38,772 nucleotides of DNA from CBDUEV01 sp965366365 (lineage in GTDB: Bacteria; Actinomycetota; Acidimicrobiia; Spongiisociales; JAENVV01), in the NCBI GenBank assembly GCA_965366365.1, contig CBDUEV010000023.1:1-38772 (forward strand). The letters run 5' to 3'. Shown here in pieces: positions 1 through 7,878 of the stretch. The notes below the pieces were generated by a model that ran no database searches, had not been told where the DNA came from, and was given only the letters and a program-made list of their open reading frames with translations. How positions within the stretch are numbered: position 1 is the first letter of the stretch; every line of letters begins with the position of its first letter. Both the position numbers and the translations under genes were made by a program.

Positions 1-1367
1 TAGAGCGTGGTGAAGTCGGTTCCGATCGAAGGCTGGGACGACGAGGAGACGGCGTCGGTGCCGGCGTTGACGGCCACCACCAACCGTTCTCCGTCGTATT
101 CCCGCAGGAACACATAGAGCATCGAGTCCGGATCGGTCGGTAGCGCCGAGTAGGTGCCTCGTCGGAGTGCCGGGTGCTCATGCCGAAGAGCAATCAGCTT
201 TCGGTGGGCCACCAGCAATGTCCCGTGCCACGAGGTCAGGTCGTCCCACGGAAACCCGCCCCGGTTCTTCGGGTCCTTGCCTCCGGTCATACCGATCTCA
301 GCTCCGTAGTAGACCGAAGGCGCCCCCGGGAACGTCATCTGCAGGAGCGTGGCGAGTTCGACGGCGGCCGTGTCGTCGCCGCACATCGACAGGACCCGGG
401 GCACATCGTGGGAGTCGAGGAGGTTGAGGTTGGCGCAGGTCGCCTGCCAGGGGTAGAGGTCGAGGAGATGCTGAATCATCGCCGCATACGCCGAGGCGTT
501 CAACGGGGGACGCAGCGGGAAGCTCAGGCCTTCGGCGAGGTCCTCCGGGATTCGGTCGCCTGCCGTGAACGCCAGGGTGTGGCCTGCGAAGAGGTAGTTC
601 ATGGTGCCGTCGAACCGGTCGCCGGAGGCGATCCAATCGGTGGCGTCCTCCCAGATCTCGCCGACGATGTACAGCTCCGGATTGATGGATCGAACCCTGC
701 GACGGAACTCCTCCCAGAACCCGACGGTGGTGATCTCCTGTGGCACGTCGAGTCGCCACCCGTCGATGCCGCGTCGAGCCCAGTATTCGGCCACTTCCAT
801 CAGGTATTGGCGAACCTGAGGGTTCTCGGTATTGAACTTGGGTAGCGCCGGGATTCCCCACCACGCGTCGTAATTGGGCAACACTTCCTCGTACGCTCGC
901 AGCGGAAAATCGTGGATGTTGAACCAGTCGATCCAGGGAGAGCCGGGGCCGTTCTCCAGGATGTCGTGAAACTGGAAGAAGCCGCGGCCGCAGTGGTTGA
1001 ACACACCGTCGAGGACCACGCGGATGCCGCGGTCGTGGCATTCCTCGATGAGACGGTCGAATACCTGATCGTCGCCGAGCAGCGGGTCGATCCGGTAGAA
1101 GTCCCAGGCGTGGTACCTGTGATTGGACCCCGAAGCGAAGATGGGATTGAAGTAGACGGCGTTGACACCGAGCTCAGTCAGCCAGTCGAGCTTCTCGATG
1201 ACACCGAGAAGGTCGCCTCCCTTGTACCCGTGGTGGGTGGGGGGCGCCGCCCAGTCCTCCAGGTTGGTTGGCTTGGGCCACTTCTCGGAAGCTGCGAAGC
1301 GGTCAGGGAAGATCTGATAGAAGACGGCATCAGCTACCCAGTCAGGTGGTTGGTCAAGCGGTGTCAT
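1..1367 (-). CDS. GH13 family alpha-glucosidase/alpha-amylase, C-terminus cut by window edge
   Basis: Glycoside hydrolase family 13 enzyme acting on alpha-1,4/1,6 glucans or maltodextrins; about 455 residues lie in the window and the frame is still open at base 1. The four GH13 regions are all visible: DGVFNH at residues 120-125, GWRLDV with the nucleophile Asp207, VGEIW with the acid/base Glu237, and DSHD with Asp321. The protein begins directly with the barrel (VFYQIFPDRF near residue 14). It therefore lacks the N-terminal CBM34-like domain of neopullulanases, although the region around residues 100-125 resembles that subfamily. No signal peptide is seen, so it is probably cytoplasmic. The ATG at 1365-1367 follows a TAGAAT box (complement of 1377-1382) by 9 nt. 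Exact substrate cannot be told. Confidence 0.9.
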   Translation of the reverse strand, partial: MTPLDQPPDWVADAVFYQIFPDRFAASEKWPKPTNLEDWAAPPTHHGYKGGDLLGVIEKLDWLTELGVNAVYFNPIFASGSNHRYHAWDFYRIDPLLGDDQVFDRLIEECHDRGIRVVLDGVFNHCGRGFFQFHDILENGPGSPWIDWFNIHDFPLRAYEEVLPNYDAWWGIPALPKFNTENPQVRQYLMEVAEYWARRGIDGWRLDVPQEITTVGFWEEFRRRVRSINPELYIVGEIWEDATDWIASGDRFDGTMNYLFAGHTLAFTAGDRIPEDLAEGLSFPLRPPLNASAYAAMIQHLLDLYPWQATCANLNLLDSHDVPRVLSMCGDDTAAVELATLLQMTFPGAPSVYYGAEIGMTGGKDPKNRGGFPWDDLTSWHGTLLVAHRKLIALRHEHPALRRGTYSALPTDPDSMLYVFLREYDGERLVVAVNAGTDAVSSSSQPSIGTDFTTL

Positions 1368-1412
1368 GAACGACGCATTCTAGGAAGGCCGCCGGGGCGG
1401 GGCGTCGACCAA

Positions 1413-2510
1413 TCAGGAAACCACTTCGAACTCGACCGTTCCGGCGGAAGATCCGTTCACGAGCACCTCAACGCGATGCATCCCGGGATGGATGGTTCTG
1501 GTGGATCGCGAGGCGAGGCTGATCTTGCGGCGCATCTCGAGTGGCTCACCTCGACCGCGCTCGGCGGTGGTGCCCTTGAATACTTTCGGCGACCCGGTTT
1601 GCGAGGCGTTCTGATAGGTGATCGCGTAGTCCACCATGAAGGCGTGTCGACCCTCTGCCGTCGGCCTCAGCTCGAACTTCAGACTGGTCGCTCCCCCCAC
1701 GGGCACGAGGGTCGGGTCCAAGGCCAGTTCGGTCACTTCGAATTCCGCATCTGCGGTGAAGCCGAGTAGGGCAAGCGCCTCAGGATGACCCTGCTTGAGG
1801 AGCGACCGGAGGGCGTGTTTGGTGAGCTCCGCCATCTCCGGGCTGTCGTCCTGCCAACTGGTCAGCAGACTCACGACGAGGTCGGGATGGTCTTTCGAGA
1901 TGTCGTTCAGGTTGTTGGCGACGCTTCTCCGGACGTCGGCGGATGGGTCGTCCCTCAGGCTCTCCAGGATGGGGACGAGGGGAGCGGGGTCTGCCTGGAG
2001 GTCCCGGAGCGCCATTCCCCACGGAAGTCGAGGCCGGGCACCTTCGGAGGCGAGGCGGCGCACCGCCGGGTCGGCATGGCGGGCCCAGTCCTGGTGCTGG
2101 CGCATCATCCGCTCCGGGTACCGAGTGATGAAGGGCCGCACTGCGAATTCGGCCGAGATGACCGTCGTGAACTGCTCCAGCGCCGGGAGGGAGAGCTCGG
2201 GGCGGTCGAGTCCGTAGACCTCGACGAAGTCGCAGAGAGCCCACGCCGCCATACCCGCCGACCTCATTCCATCGGCGGCCTCGCGGAGCACGCCGAGAGC
2301 TTCGGGAAACGGCTCTGGCAGGAGGTCGCGGAACACCGTGGCGATGTGTCGGACCCGTTGTTTGAGGGCCCGCGAGGCCCACTCCTCATCGAAGACAGCT
2401 GCCACGAAGGCGCCCTCATCGAACGGATGGACCGAGCGGACTGCCGCTCCGAGCGTGGCGACGGCCTCGTCGTCGAGCATGTCCTTGAGAAGTGGTGGGT
2501 CGGCCGCCAT
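1413..2510 (-). CDS. AlkC-like DNA alkylation repair protein (HEAT repeats plus Ig-like tail)
   Basis: 365-residue member of the AlkC/AlkD HEAT-repeat DNA glycosylase superfamily, which excises N3-/N7-alkylpurines without flipping the base. AlkC hallmarks include an ELKARVRHIA-like segment (here LKQRVRHIATVF) and ASEGARPRLPWG in the middle, followed by HEAT repeats (DDPSADVRRSVANNLNDISKDHP). The last ~100 residues look like the beta-sandwich Ig-like domain of one AlkC subgroup (HAFMVDYAITYQN... ending STRTIHPGMHRVEVLVNG). The frame is open upstream to 2594 and would overlap pheA. I chose ATG 2508-2510 because it matches the family N-terminus (MAADPPLLKDML) and a TAGCCT box lies exactly 8 nt before it. 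It is divergent from pheA. Confidence 0.85.
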   Translation of the reverse strand: MAADPPLLKDMLDDEAVATLGAAVRSVHPFDEGAFVAAVFDEEWASRALKQRVRHIATVFRDLLPEPFPEALGVLREAADGMRSAGMAAWALCDFVEVYGLDRPELSLPALEQFTTVISAEFAVRPFITRYPERMMRQHQDWARHADPAVRRLASEGARPRLPWGMALRDLQADPAPLVPILESLRDDPSADVRRSVANNLNDISKDHPDLVVSLLTSWQDDSPEMAELTKHALRSLLKQGHPEALALLGFTADAEFEVTELALDPTLVPVGGATSLKFELRPTAEGRHAFMVDYAITYQNASQTGSPKVFKGTTAERGRGEPLEMRRKISLASRSTRTIHPGMHRVEVLVNGSSAGTVEFEVVS

Positions 2511-2518
2511 GACTCGGG

Positions 2519-2524
2519 AGGCTA
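2519..2524 (-). promoter_or_regulatory. Leaderless-type -10 box of the AlkC-like gene
   Basis: TAGCCT on the minus strand, 8 nt before the ATG at 2510, fits TANNNT with transcription starting at the start codon. It supports the shorter start. Confidence 0.5.
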
Positions 2525-2552
2525 CAAGGTCGGGAGCCTGCCGGCCCGCGGC

Positions 2553-2558
2553 TACCCT
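2553..2558 (+). promoter_or_regulatory. Leaderless-type -10 box of pheA
   Basis: TACCCT followed by 8 nt and the ATG of pheA. No Shine-Dalgarno sequence is present in the gap. Confidence 0.55.
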
Positions 2559-2566
2559 TTCCGCCC

Positions 2567-3379
2567 ATGGCAATCGGATATCAGGGTGAGCCACATTCGA
2601 ATAGTTACCAGGCGGCCACGAACCTGTATCCCGATCGGGAGCGCGTCGGCTTTCTGAACTTCCCTGACGCCTTCGCGGCGCTCGACGCCGGCGACGTCAG
2701 TCTCCTGGTCCTCCCTATCGAGAACTCGACGACGGGAAGCATCCTTCCCGTCCTCGACCGACTGGTGGGCGGCGGGGTGACCATCATCGCCGAGCACCTG
2801 CTGGAGATCCGGTACGCCATTCTCGGTGTCCCGGGAGCCACGATCGAGGCGATCACCACCGTCCATTCCCATCCCGAAGCCCTCCGCCAGGCCGAAGCGG
2901 CTCTGGTGGGCCGAGGGTGGGACCCGATGCCGGAGCACGACACCGCAGGCGCAGTCCGACTGATCGCCGAGCGGGGCGACGTGACCCAGGCGGCTCTGGC
3001 GCCCCTCGATGCGGCCGAAGCCTACGGCCTGGAGGTCCTCATGTCCGGCGTGGTCGATCGCCAGCACAACACCACTCGCTTCGTGGTGCTCGCCCCGGGT
3101 GATTCACCGTTCGCCGACGATGCCGACAAGAGCACGGTGGCCTTCGTCGGCGCTCACCGCCCTGGGTCTCTGGCCCTGGCGCTCACCGAACTCGGGTTAC
3201 GTGGGGCCAACCTGACCCGTATCGAGTCGCGTCCTTCTGAGGAAGCCTGGAAATACCGCTTCTTCGTCGATCTCATCCACGAGCCGGGGCGGTCCGGTTT
3301 CGAGGCCATCTTCGTGCCGATGCCGGTGACGATGGAGGACGTCCATCATCTCGGTACGTACCGCAGCGAGGTCTCCTGA
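2567..3379 (+). CDS. pheA: Prephenate dehydratase
   Basis: Converts prephenate to phenylpyruvate in phenylalanine synthesis (cytoplasm). 270 residues, the usual size of the monofunctional PDT-ACT enzyme. The PDT domain begins with the GxxGxxS-like stretch YQGEPHSNSYQAA and contains PIENSTTG and the NTTRFVVL segment whose Thr-Arg-Phe is catalytic. The C-terminal ACT domain begins around STVAFVGAHRPGSLALAL and carries the ESRP motif (NLTRIESRP) that forms the Phe allosteric site, so feedback inhibition by Phe is expected. No chorismate mutase domain is fused. The aroF-tyrA pair lies 20 kb away; pheA itself is a single-gene unit, divergent from the AlkC-like gene and convergent with the ATPase gene. 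Confidence 0.95.
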   Translation: MAIGYQGEPHSNSYQAATNLYPDRERVGFLNFPDAFAALDAGDVSLLVLPIENSTTGSILPVLDRLVGGGVTIIAEHLLEIRYAILGVPGATIEAITTVHSHPEALRQAEAALVGRGWDPMPEHDTAGAVRLIAERGDVTQAALAPLDAAEAYGLEVLMSGVVDRQHNTTRFVVLAPGDSPFADDADKSTVAFVGAHRPGSLALALTELGLRGANLTRIESRPSEEAWKYRFFVDLIHEPGRSGFEAIFVPMPVTMEDVHHLGTYRSEVS

Positions 3380-3412
3380 CGCCGTCCGGTGCCCGAGAAG
3401 CCTGAGGACGGC

Positions 3413-4477
3413 TCACGCCCCTCTCGACCGGCGCGTCTCGGTCGCGGGGGAGCACAGGGAACGGACCAGTTCGGCGAGAGCCGTGCGGAGTGAGTCGACC
3501 GGCGGGAGAGCGCGGACCGATGAAGCCCTGATCTCCCCGTGGTCCGCCACCATGACCGCCGGATCCAAACCGATGGCCCGACGCGCCGCCGCGGTGAGGT
3601 CCTGTCTGTTCGTGGAGACCCGGTTGAGCACGACGGCGGGGGTGGGACCAGACCAATGCATGGCCACCTCGGCTCCCCTGATGAGCCCGATCGGACTGGC
3701 ATCGCAGACCAAGACGGCGTGCTCGGCATGAGCGATGAGCTGGTCGTCCCCTGCCCAGGCGTGCATGTCGGCCACCACGAACTCTGCGCTCTGCGTCGCC
3801 GCCCTGGCCAGTTCGGCGATCATCGCCTGGCTGGTGATGCGGCGACCGAGACTTCCGACCACGACACCGAGGCTGCCTACCCGCTGGATGACGGAATCGG
3901 GAAGCAGACCGGAGGAGCGCACTGCGTCCTCGGCCTCCAGCGTCGAAGGAGAAGGGGTGAGGCCCAGGCGCATCGAGACGGACGGAGCATCCGTGTCGAG
4001 GTCCAAGAGCAGGGTCTCTCCCACCTTGGCGAACTCGTGGGCGAGGGCGACCGCCACCTCTGTCCGGCCTGGGGCGCCGTGAGGTCCTGTCACCACCACG
4101 AGACCACCTTCGGGCTGGGCCGTTCTCACGTCGAGGCCCAGCACCCGGGTGAGGTGGATGAGGTCGATCGACGAAGTCGAATCGGGACGGATTTCGTCCG
4201 CCGGGACAGCTTCGAGCATGCGGCGGGCCGGTCCGTCGCCGGGAGGGTGGAGACCCAGCACCCTCACTCCGCGATTCTGCCAGCTCTTGATGAACGAAGG
4301 CGTCACCCAGGCGGTTTCGGCGCCGGCGACCACGACGTCGAGATCGCCTGACAAGTCGCTGGGCTCGTAGGCCCGGGCCACCAGGCGGATGGCACTCGTC
4401 GCCCGAGCGGCAGTCGCCAGATTCGTCTCCCACTCACGGGCGGTGAGGACAGTGGCCACGCGAGGTCGGGCGGTCAC
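3413..4477 (-). CDS. CpaE/MinD-like P-loop ATPase with atypical Walker A
   Basis: 354-residue protein of the SIMIBI ParA/MinD/CpaE class. An N-terminal receiver-like alpha/beta domain (about 1-110, starting VTARPRVATVL) precedes the ATPase domain, as in CpaE pilus-assembly ATPases. The P-loop reads GPHGAPGRTEVA: the usual Lys before Thr is Arg and the deviant signature Lys is absent. Switch-like segments LLLDLDTDAPSVSMRLGL and VVADMHAWAGD follow, and the NRVSTNRQD region corresponds to the base-recognition Asn. The GTG start (4475-4477) overlaps the stop of the upstream small gene as GTGA, so the two are co-translated. No TadA/CpaF secretion ATPase or pilin gene lies nearby. Role is open: pilus/secretion localisation or another membrane-polar job. 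Confidence 0.75.
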   Translation of the reverse strand: MTARPRVATVLTAREWETNLATAARATSAIRLVARAYEPSDLSGDLDVVVAGAETAWVTPSFIKSWQNRGVRVLGLHPPGDGPARRMLEAVPADEIRPDSTSSIDLIHLTRVLGLDVRTAQPEGGLVVVTGPHGAPGRTEVAVALAHEFAKVGETLLLDLDTDAPSVSMRLGLTPSPSTLEAEDAVRSSGLLPDSVIQRVGSLGVVVGSLGRRITSQAMIAELARAATQSAEFVVADMHAWAGDDQLIAHAEHAVLVCDASPIGLIRGAEVAMHWSGPTPAVVLNRVSTNRQDLTAAARRAIGLDPAVMVADHGEIRASSVRALPPVDSLRTALAELVRSLCSPATETRRSRGA

Positions 4478-4776
4478 TGCTCCACTTCCAACGCCACGCA
4501 CTCCACCAGCGAGATGAACACTTCCCGATCGCTCACCCGAAGAACGAGGTGATCGGCGCCGACCGCCCTGACCCGTCCGGTCCACGCTTTGTTCCCGGCC
4601 GTATGCACCACCACTTCTTCGGTTCGGTCCTCGGCATCCAGGAGTCGGTCGCGCAGGGTTCTCCGTCTCCGCAGTGTGGCGGCGGCTGCCTCCTGCTCGG
4701 CGGCCAGCACGGTTTCGAGTTGGCGCCGCAGCCTTCTGGACAACTCGAGGAGGTCGGGATGCCGCAATGGATCCAT
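4474..4776 (-). CDS. Small protein with N-terminal coiled coil and Sm-like beta segment, coupled to the ATPase
   Basis: About 100 residues. The first half is a charged helix (LLELSRRLRRQLETVLAAEQEAAAATLRRRRTLRDRLL). The second half is beta-rich (VVVHTAGNKAWTGRVRAVGADHLVLRVSDREVFISL), resembling a small Sm/SH3-type barrel. I do not recognise a named family. It overlaps the following ATPase gene by 4 nt, suggesting a partner protein. The start is uncertain: ATG 4776 has GGAAG a few bases upstream, ATG 4800 lies 9 nt after a TATTGT box, and a GTG at 4818 is also in frame. It is divergent from the HTH gene across an AT-rich spacer. Confidence 0.6.
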   Translation of the reverse strand: MDPLRHPDLLELSRRLRRQLETVLAAEQEAAAATLRRRRTLRDRLLDAEDRTEEVVVHTAGNKAWTGRVRAVGADHLVLRVSDREVFISLVECVALEVEQ

Positions 4777-4912
4777 GGCTTCTTCCGTGTTGGGGAACAT
4801 CGAACTACTACAATACACCTCAATATAACGTTAACTATTGAAAAGGAAGGAGCTTGTTTTCGCGATCTCGAAGGGGCTTGTTCCCTGGGCCCCGTAGTCA
4901 TACGCTATTGGT
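4777..4912. promoter_or_regulatory. AT-rich divergent promoter region
   Basis: The spacer between the divergent small gene and the HTH gene is strikingly AT-rich compared with its surroundings. It contains the 8-bp palindrome TAACGTTA at 4826-4833, a TATTGT box for the minus-strand gene (complement of 4810-4815), and for the plus-strand gene TACGCT exactly 6 nt before the ATG at 4913 (leaderless type). The palindrome is a candidate operator, perhaps for the HTH protein itself. Confidence 0.45.
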
Positions 4913-5149
4913 ATGAACAGGATCGAAGTCACCATCGCCAAGGAGTGGCTCTCGGTACCCGACATCTGCGAATACATGGACGTTTCTGCGTTCGTCGTCA
5001 CCAGCCTGCTCCGCTCGGGTGAGTTGCCTGCCGTGAAGTTCGGAAGGGAATGGAGGGTCTCCAAACAGGACTTCGAGGACTGGATCAACGCCCAGCGCAT
5101 GGAGGCACGTTCCCATCCGCAGTCGCCCACCCACCCGCAGTCGGTCTAG
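4913..5149 (+). CDS. Excisionase/BldC-type helix-turn-helix DNA-binding protein
   Basis: 78 residues, a single MerR-like winged HTH of the helix_turn_helix_17/excisionase family. The typical pattern is complete: EWLSVPDICEYMDVSAFVVTSLLRSGELPAVKFGREWRVSKQDFEDWI, with the wing GREWRVSK and the terminal DWI. A short Ser/Pro/His tail follows. No recombinase or prophage gene is nearby, so it is more likely a small transcription factor (BldC-like role) than a true excisionase. The start is fixed by TACGCT-N6-ATG. It is divergent from the ATPase pair and convergent with the DUF2017 gene. Confidence 0.8.
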   Translation: MNRIEVTIAKEWLSVPDICEYMDVSAFVVTSLLRSGELPAVKFGREWRVSKQDFEDWINAQRMEARSHPQSPTHPQSV

Positions 5150-5164
5150 CGACCCGACTGCCTG

Positions 5165-5623
5165 TCAGGCTGGGAACTGTTCGAGGAGCACGTCGACGAG
5201 ACTTGCCTGAAGCCAAGACAGGTAGTCCAGGAGTTCGTGGGCGGGGTCGCTGCTGAGGCCCGAGTCCTCCCACGAGGCGTCCCTGATTCCCAAACGAGCG
5301 GCCAGGGTGAGCCGGGCTTCGCCGAGCACTCGCAGCCATGCTTCGGCTTCGCCCATGGAGAGCACCACCCCATCGGTGTCGACGATCGCCTGTTCGAGAG
5401 TGACCTGTACGGCCGATCGATCGGCGGCGCGCGCCTCCTTGACCTCGCTTTCCATCAGCCGGCCGAACTCGACGTTCGCTTCCTCGTCATCCCGATAGGG
5501 GTTGGAGGGAAGGTCTGGTGATGGTTCGTCGAGCAGGGTCTCGAGGATGCCGAGGAGTTCGGAGTGCCACGGGGTCAACGCCATTCGCACCCCTCCGGCG
5601 TCCGGAGCGAAGACCTCGCTCAT
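5165..5623 (-). CDS. DUF2017 family protein, translationally coupled to clpS
   Basis: 152-residue actinobacterial DUF2017 protein (MSEVFAPDAGGVRMALTPWHSELLGILETLLDE...). It is largely helical and acidic, with the characteristic NVEFGRLMESEVKEARAADRSAV and WLRVLGEARLTLAARLGI segments. Its function is unknown. In many actinobacteria this gene directly follows clpS, as here, where ATG 5621-5623 overlaps the clpS stop by 4 nt. That context suggests a link to Clp-dependent proteolysis, but this is inference. It is convergent with the HTH gene, 15 bp away. Confidence 0.8.
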   Translation of the reverse strand: MSEVFAPDAGGVRMALTPWHSELLGILETLLDEPSPDLPSNPYRDDEEANVEFGRLMESEVKEARAADRSAVQVTLEQAIVDTDGVVLSMGEAEAWLRVLGEARLTLAARLGIRDASWEDSGLSSDPAHELLDYLSWLQASLVDVLLEQFPA

Positions 5624-5901
5624 GCTCGCTCCATGGTGGCCCACAATCCATATCGGTGCAGTCTGAAGCAGTCCATCTCCGACTTCTCGCGGGGCCCCGA
5701 TGCCACCACCGATTTACCCTGGTGGTGGACCTCCAACATCAGTTTGGTGGCCTTCGCCTTGTCGTAGCCGAACAACTTCTGGAGAACGAACACGACATAC
5801 ACCATGAGGTTGACCGGATCGTCCCATACGATCACGTTCCACGAAGACGCAGTGGAGGTCGACTCGTCGTGCTCGGTCAGTTCGTCGGGTGCCACGGGCA
5901 T
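5620..5901 (-). CDS. clpS: ATP-dependent Clp protease adaptor ClpS
   Basis: 93-residue ClpS, which delivers N-degron substrates (bulky N-terminal residues) to ClpAP/ClpCP. The core motif WNVIVWDDPVNLMVYVVFVLQKLFGYDKAKATKLMLEVHHQGKSVV contains the DDP/N binding pocket loop and the conserved His pair. The N-terminal tail is acidic and flexible, as usual. The start is ATG at 5899-5901; TAACGT lies 6 nt before it (complement of 5908-5913), giving a leaderless transcript. It is the first gene of a clpS-DUF2017 operon and divergent from the rRNA methyltransferase gene. Confidence 0.95.
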   Translation of the reverse strand: MPVAPDELTEHDESTSTASSWNVIVWDDPVNLMVYVVFVLQKLFGYDKAKATKLMLEVHHQGKSVVASGPREKSEMDCFRLHRYGLWATMERA

Positions 5902-5907
5902 CTCCCG

Positions 5908-5913
5908 ACGTTA
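5908..5913 (-). promoter_or_regulatory. Leaderless-type -10 box of clpS
   Basis: TAACGT on the minus strand, 6 nt upstream of the clpS ATG. Confidence 0.5.
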
Positions 5914-6002
5914 GCGCCGTCTCGGGGATTCGAGAACGCGACGGTGGAGCGCAATCGCCCCTTCAAACCAGGGTTCGACTTCGGCGCAAGTGGCTATGCC
6001 TC

Positions 6003-6008
6003 TACGAT
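6003..6008 (+). promoter_or_regulatory. Leaderless-type -10 box of the rRNA methyltransferase gene
   Basis: TACGAT followed by 6 nt and ATG 6015. The frame is open upstream to 5889, but this box and the TRAM-domain start of the protein argue for 6015. Confidence 0.55.
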
Positions 6009-6014
6009 GCCCGA

Positions 6015-7232
6015 ATGCTCGAACTACACCCGCACGATATGGCCCACGGCGGCGAAGCCGTAGCACGGCTCGAAGGCAAGACGTACTTCGTCGCCGACGT
6101 CATGCCGGGTGAGCGAGCCGCGGTCGAAGTGACCAAGGACAAGGGCTCCTGGGCACGCGCCCGACTGACGGAAATCGTGGAGGCATCACCTGACCGAGTG
6201 GAGCCATCCTGCCCTCATTTCACGGCCTGTGGCGGCTGTCAATGGCAGTTCGCCCAGCAAGAGCGCCAGAGTGAGTGGAAGCGCTCGATCGTCGAGTCCC
6301 AACTCGCCCACCTCGGTGGGCTCCGTCATCCCAACGTGCGCCCGACGACATCACCGGGACCGGCCTACCGATACCGCAATCGCATGGATTTCCACGTCAA
6401 GGACGGCCAACCCGCCCTCTACCGCAGGCGCTCCAAGGAGCTCGAGGCGCTGCACGAATGCCATCTCGTTGTCGAGCCGCTCGCCGACCTGTTCGCCCGG
6501 CTCGGTGACCTGACCGGAGTCCGTCAACTCACGATGCGCGCCAGTACGCGCACGGGGGACGTGTTGACCGTGGTGCGCGGAGTGATCCCACCCCAGGCGG
6601 CGGAGTGGGGAGCGAGCGTTGTTCGCGTTCGGAGGGGCAGACCGACCGCCGAGGTGGGAAGCGCTCACCTCTTCGAGGAGGTGGCGGGGCATCGTCTACG
6701 GATCACTGCCAACGCCTTCTTCCAGAACAACACGCCTGGCGCCGAGGCGCTCGTCGCTCTGGTTGGCGAAGCGCTCGATCCGCAGCCCGGTGATGTCTTG
6801 CTGGACGGCTACGCGGGAGGCGGCCTGTTCTCGGTGACGCTCGGAGCGATGGTCGATGAAGTGCTGGCGGTTGAGGTGTCGTCTCTGGCTCTTGGTGACC
6901 TGGAATACAACCTCACCGAAGCAGGAGCGGCCGCGGCGAGCATCGTCCCCGTCCCGTTCGAGGATTCTCTCGAGGAACTCGAGGAGTGGACGATTGCGGT
7001 GGTAGATCCGCCCCGGGCAGGTCTGGGGCTTTCCGGCGTGGAGGTGGTCACCGCCGCCCAGCCGAGGGCGATCGCCTACGTTTCTTGCGATCCGGCCAGT
7101 CTCGCCCGGGATGCCGGCCTTCTCGCCTCGGCGGGCTACGAGCTCGCCTGGGCTGCTCCGGTCGATCTGTTCCCCCAGACCTTCCACGTGGAGACCGTCG
7201 CCCGGTTCGTTCCCCACGACGCCAAGGCGTGA
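6015..7232 (+). CDS. TrmA/RlmC/RlmD-type (uracil-C5)-methyltransferase
   Basis: 405-residue SAM-dependent RNA m5U methyltransferase, most likely acting on 23S rRNA. An N-terminal TRAM domain (ELHPHDMAHGGEAVARLEGKTYFVADVMPGE, residues 2-55) precedes the [4Fe-4S] ligands Cys66, Cys72, Cys75 and Cys149 (CPHFTACGGC...CH). The central domain includes the NAFFQNN motif. The SAM fold has LLDGYAGGGLFSV. The DPPRAGL motif and the catalytic nucleophile Cys358 in YVSCDPASLARD follow. Retention of the Fe-S cysteines fits the RlmD/RumA group, but actinobacterial members are not assigned to a specific site, so I give no gene symbol. It is a single-gene unit, divergent from clpS. Confidence 0.88.
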   Translation: MLELHPHDMAHGGEAVARLEGKTYFVADVMPGERAAVEVTKDKGSWARARLTEIVEASPDRVEPSCPHFTACGGCQWQFAQQERQSEWKRSIVESQLAHLGGLRHPNVRPTTSPGPAYRYRNRMDFHVKDGQPALYRRRSKELEALHECHLVVEPLADLFARLGDLTGVRQLTMRASTRTGDVLTVVRGVIPPQAAEWGASVVRVRRGRPTAEVGSAHLFEEVAGHRLRITANAFFQNNTPGAEALVALVGEALDPQPGDVLLDGYAGGGLFSVTLGAMVDEVLAVEVSSLALGDLEYNLTEAGAAAASIVPVPFEDSLEELEEWTIAVVDPPRAGLGLSGVEVVTAAQPRAIAYVSCDPASLARDAGLLASAGYELAWAAPVDLFPQTFHVETVARFVPHDAKA

Positions 7233-7374
7233 CGTCCGAGCGCTGATGGCGGCCCGGCTCGGTGGAAGCTTCGGAGCGCTCGTCAGGCCAGATTTTCTCG
7301 GCTCTCGCCGTCGCGCTGTGCTGGCTCCTCGGTAGGTTCGGAAGGGCACTGAGCGCGCCTGGAGGAGGAGCCGT

Positions 7375-7878
7375 ATGCAGGTAACCATGACGGTCAACGG
7401 CAGGGAGGTGGCGGCCGACGTCGAGCCCCGGACGCTGCTGGTTCACTTCATCCGAGAACAACTCCTGCTGACGGGTACGCACATCGGATGTGAAACGTCG
7501 TATTGCGGCGCCTGCACGGTGCACGTCAACGGCAAGAACGTCAAGTCGTGCACGATGCTGGCGGTGCAGGCCAACGGGGCCGAGATCACCACCATCGAGG
7601 GTCTCGCAGACGGTGACGATCTCCATCCCGTCCAGGAAGGCTTCTGGGAACGGCACGGTCTTCAGTGCGGCTACTGCACTCCCGGCATGATCATGTCCGG
7701 GGTGGCGCTCCTTTCGGAGAACTCCAACCCGACCGAGGACGAGATTCGCCACGGTATCGAAGGAAACCTCTGCCGTTGCACCGGATACCACAACATCGTG
7801 CTGGCGATCGAATACGCCGGAGCCAAGCTGCGCGGCGAGGAACCGCCGGCGCCCGAGTGGGGAGATGTCACCGTATGA
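7375..7878 (+). CDS. coxS: CO dehydrogenase-type small subunit, 2Fe-2S
   Basis: 167-residue iron-sulfur subunit of a molybdenum hydroxylase. The plant-type 2Fe-2S site is Cys39, Cys44, Cys47 and Cys59 (GCETSYCGAC...C). The second, helical 2Fe-2S site is Cys98, Cys101, Cys133 and Cys135 (QCGYCTPGM...NLCRC). It passes electrons from the Mo site on CoxL to FAD on CoxM. It is the first gene of the operon, with a strong GGAGGAG ribosome site just before the ATG and a 142-bp upstream spacer. It overlaps coxL by 4 nt (ATGA). The order S-L-M is that of form II cox operons rather than M-S-L of form I. Confidence 0.93.
   Translation: MQVTMTVNGREVAADVEPRTLLVHFIREQLLLTGTHIGCETSYCGACTVHVNGKNVKSCTMLAVQANGAEITTIEGLADGDDLHPVQEGFWERHGLQCGYCTPGMIMSGVALLSENSNPTEDEIRHGIEGNLCRCTGYHNIVLAIEYAGAKLRGEEPPAPEWGDVTV

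Noticed and set aside
4913..5149. Prophage or integrative element marked by an excisionase
   Set aside because: No integrase, attachment site, tRNA or phage gene is nearby. The HTH fold alone is common in ordinary actinobacterial regulators.
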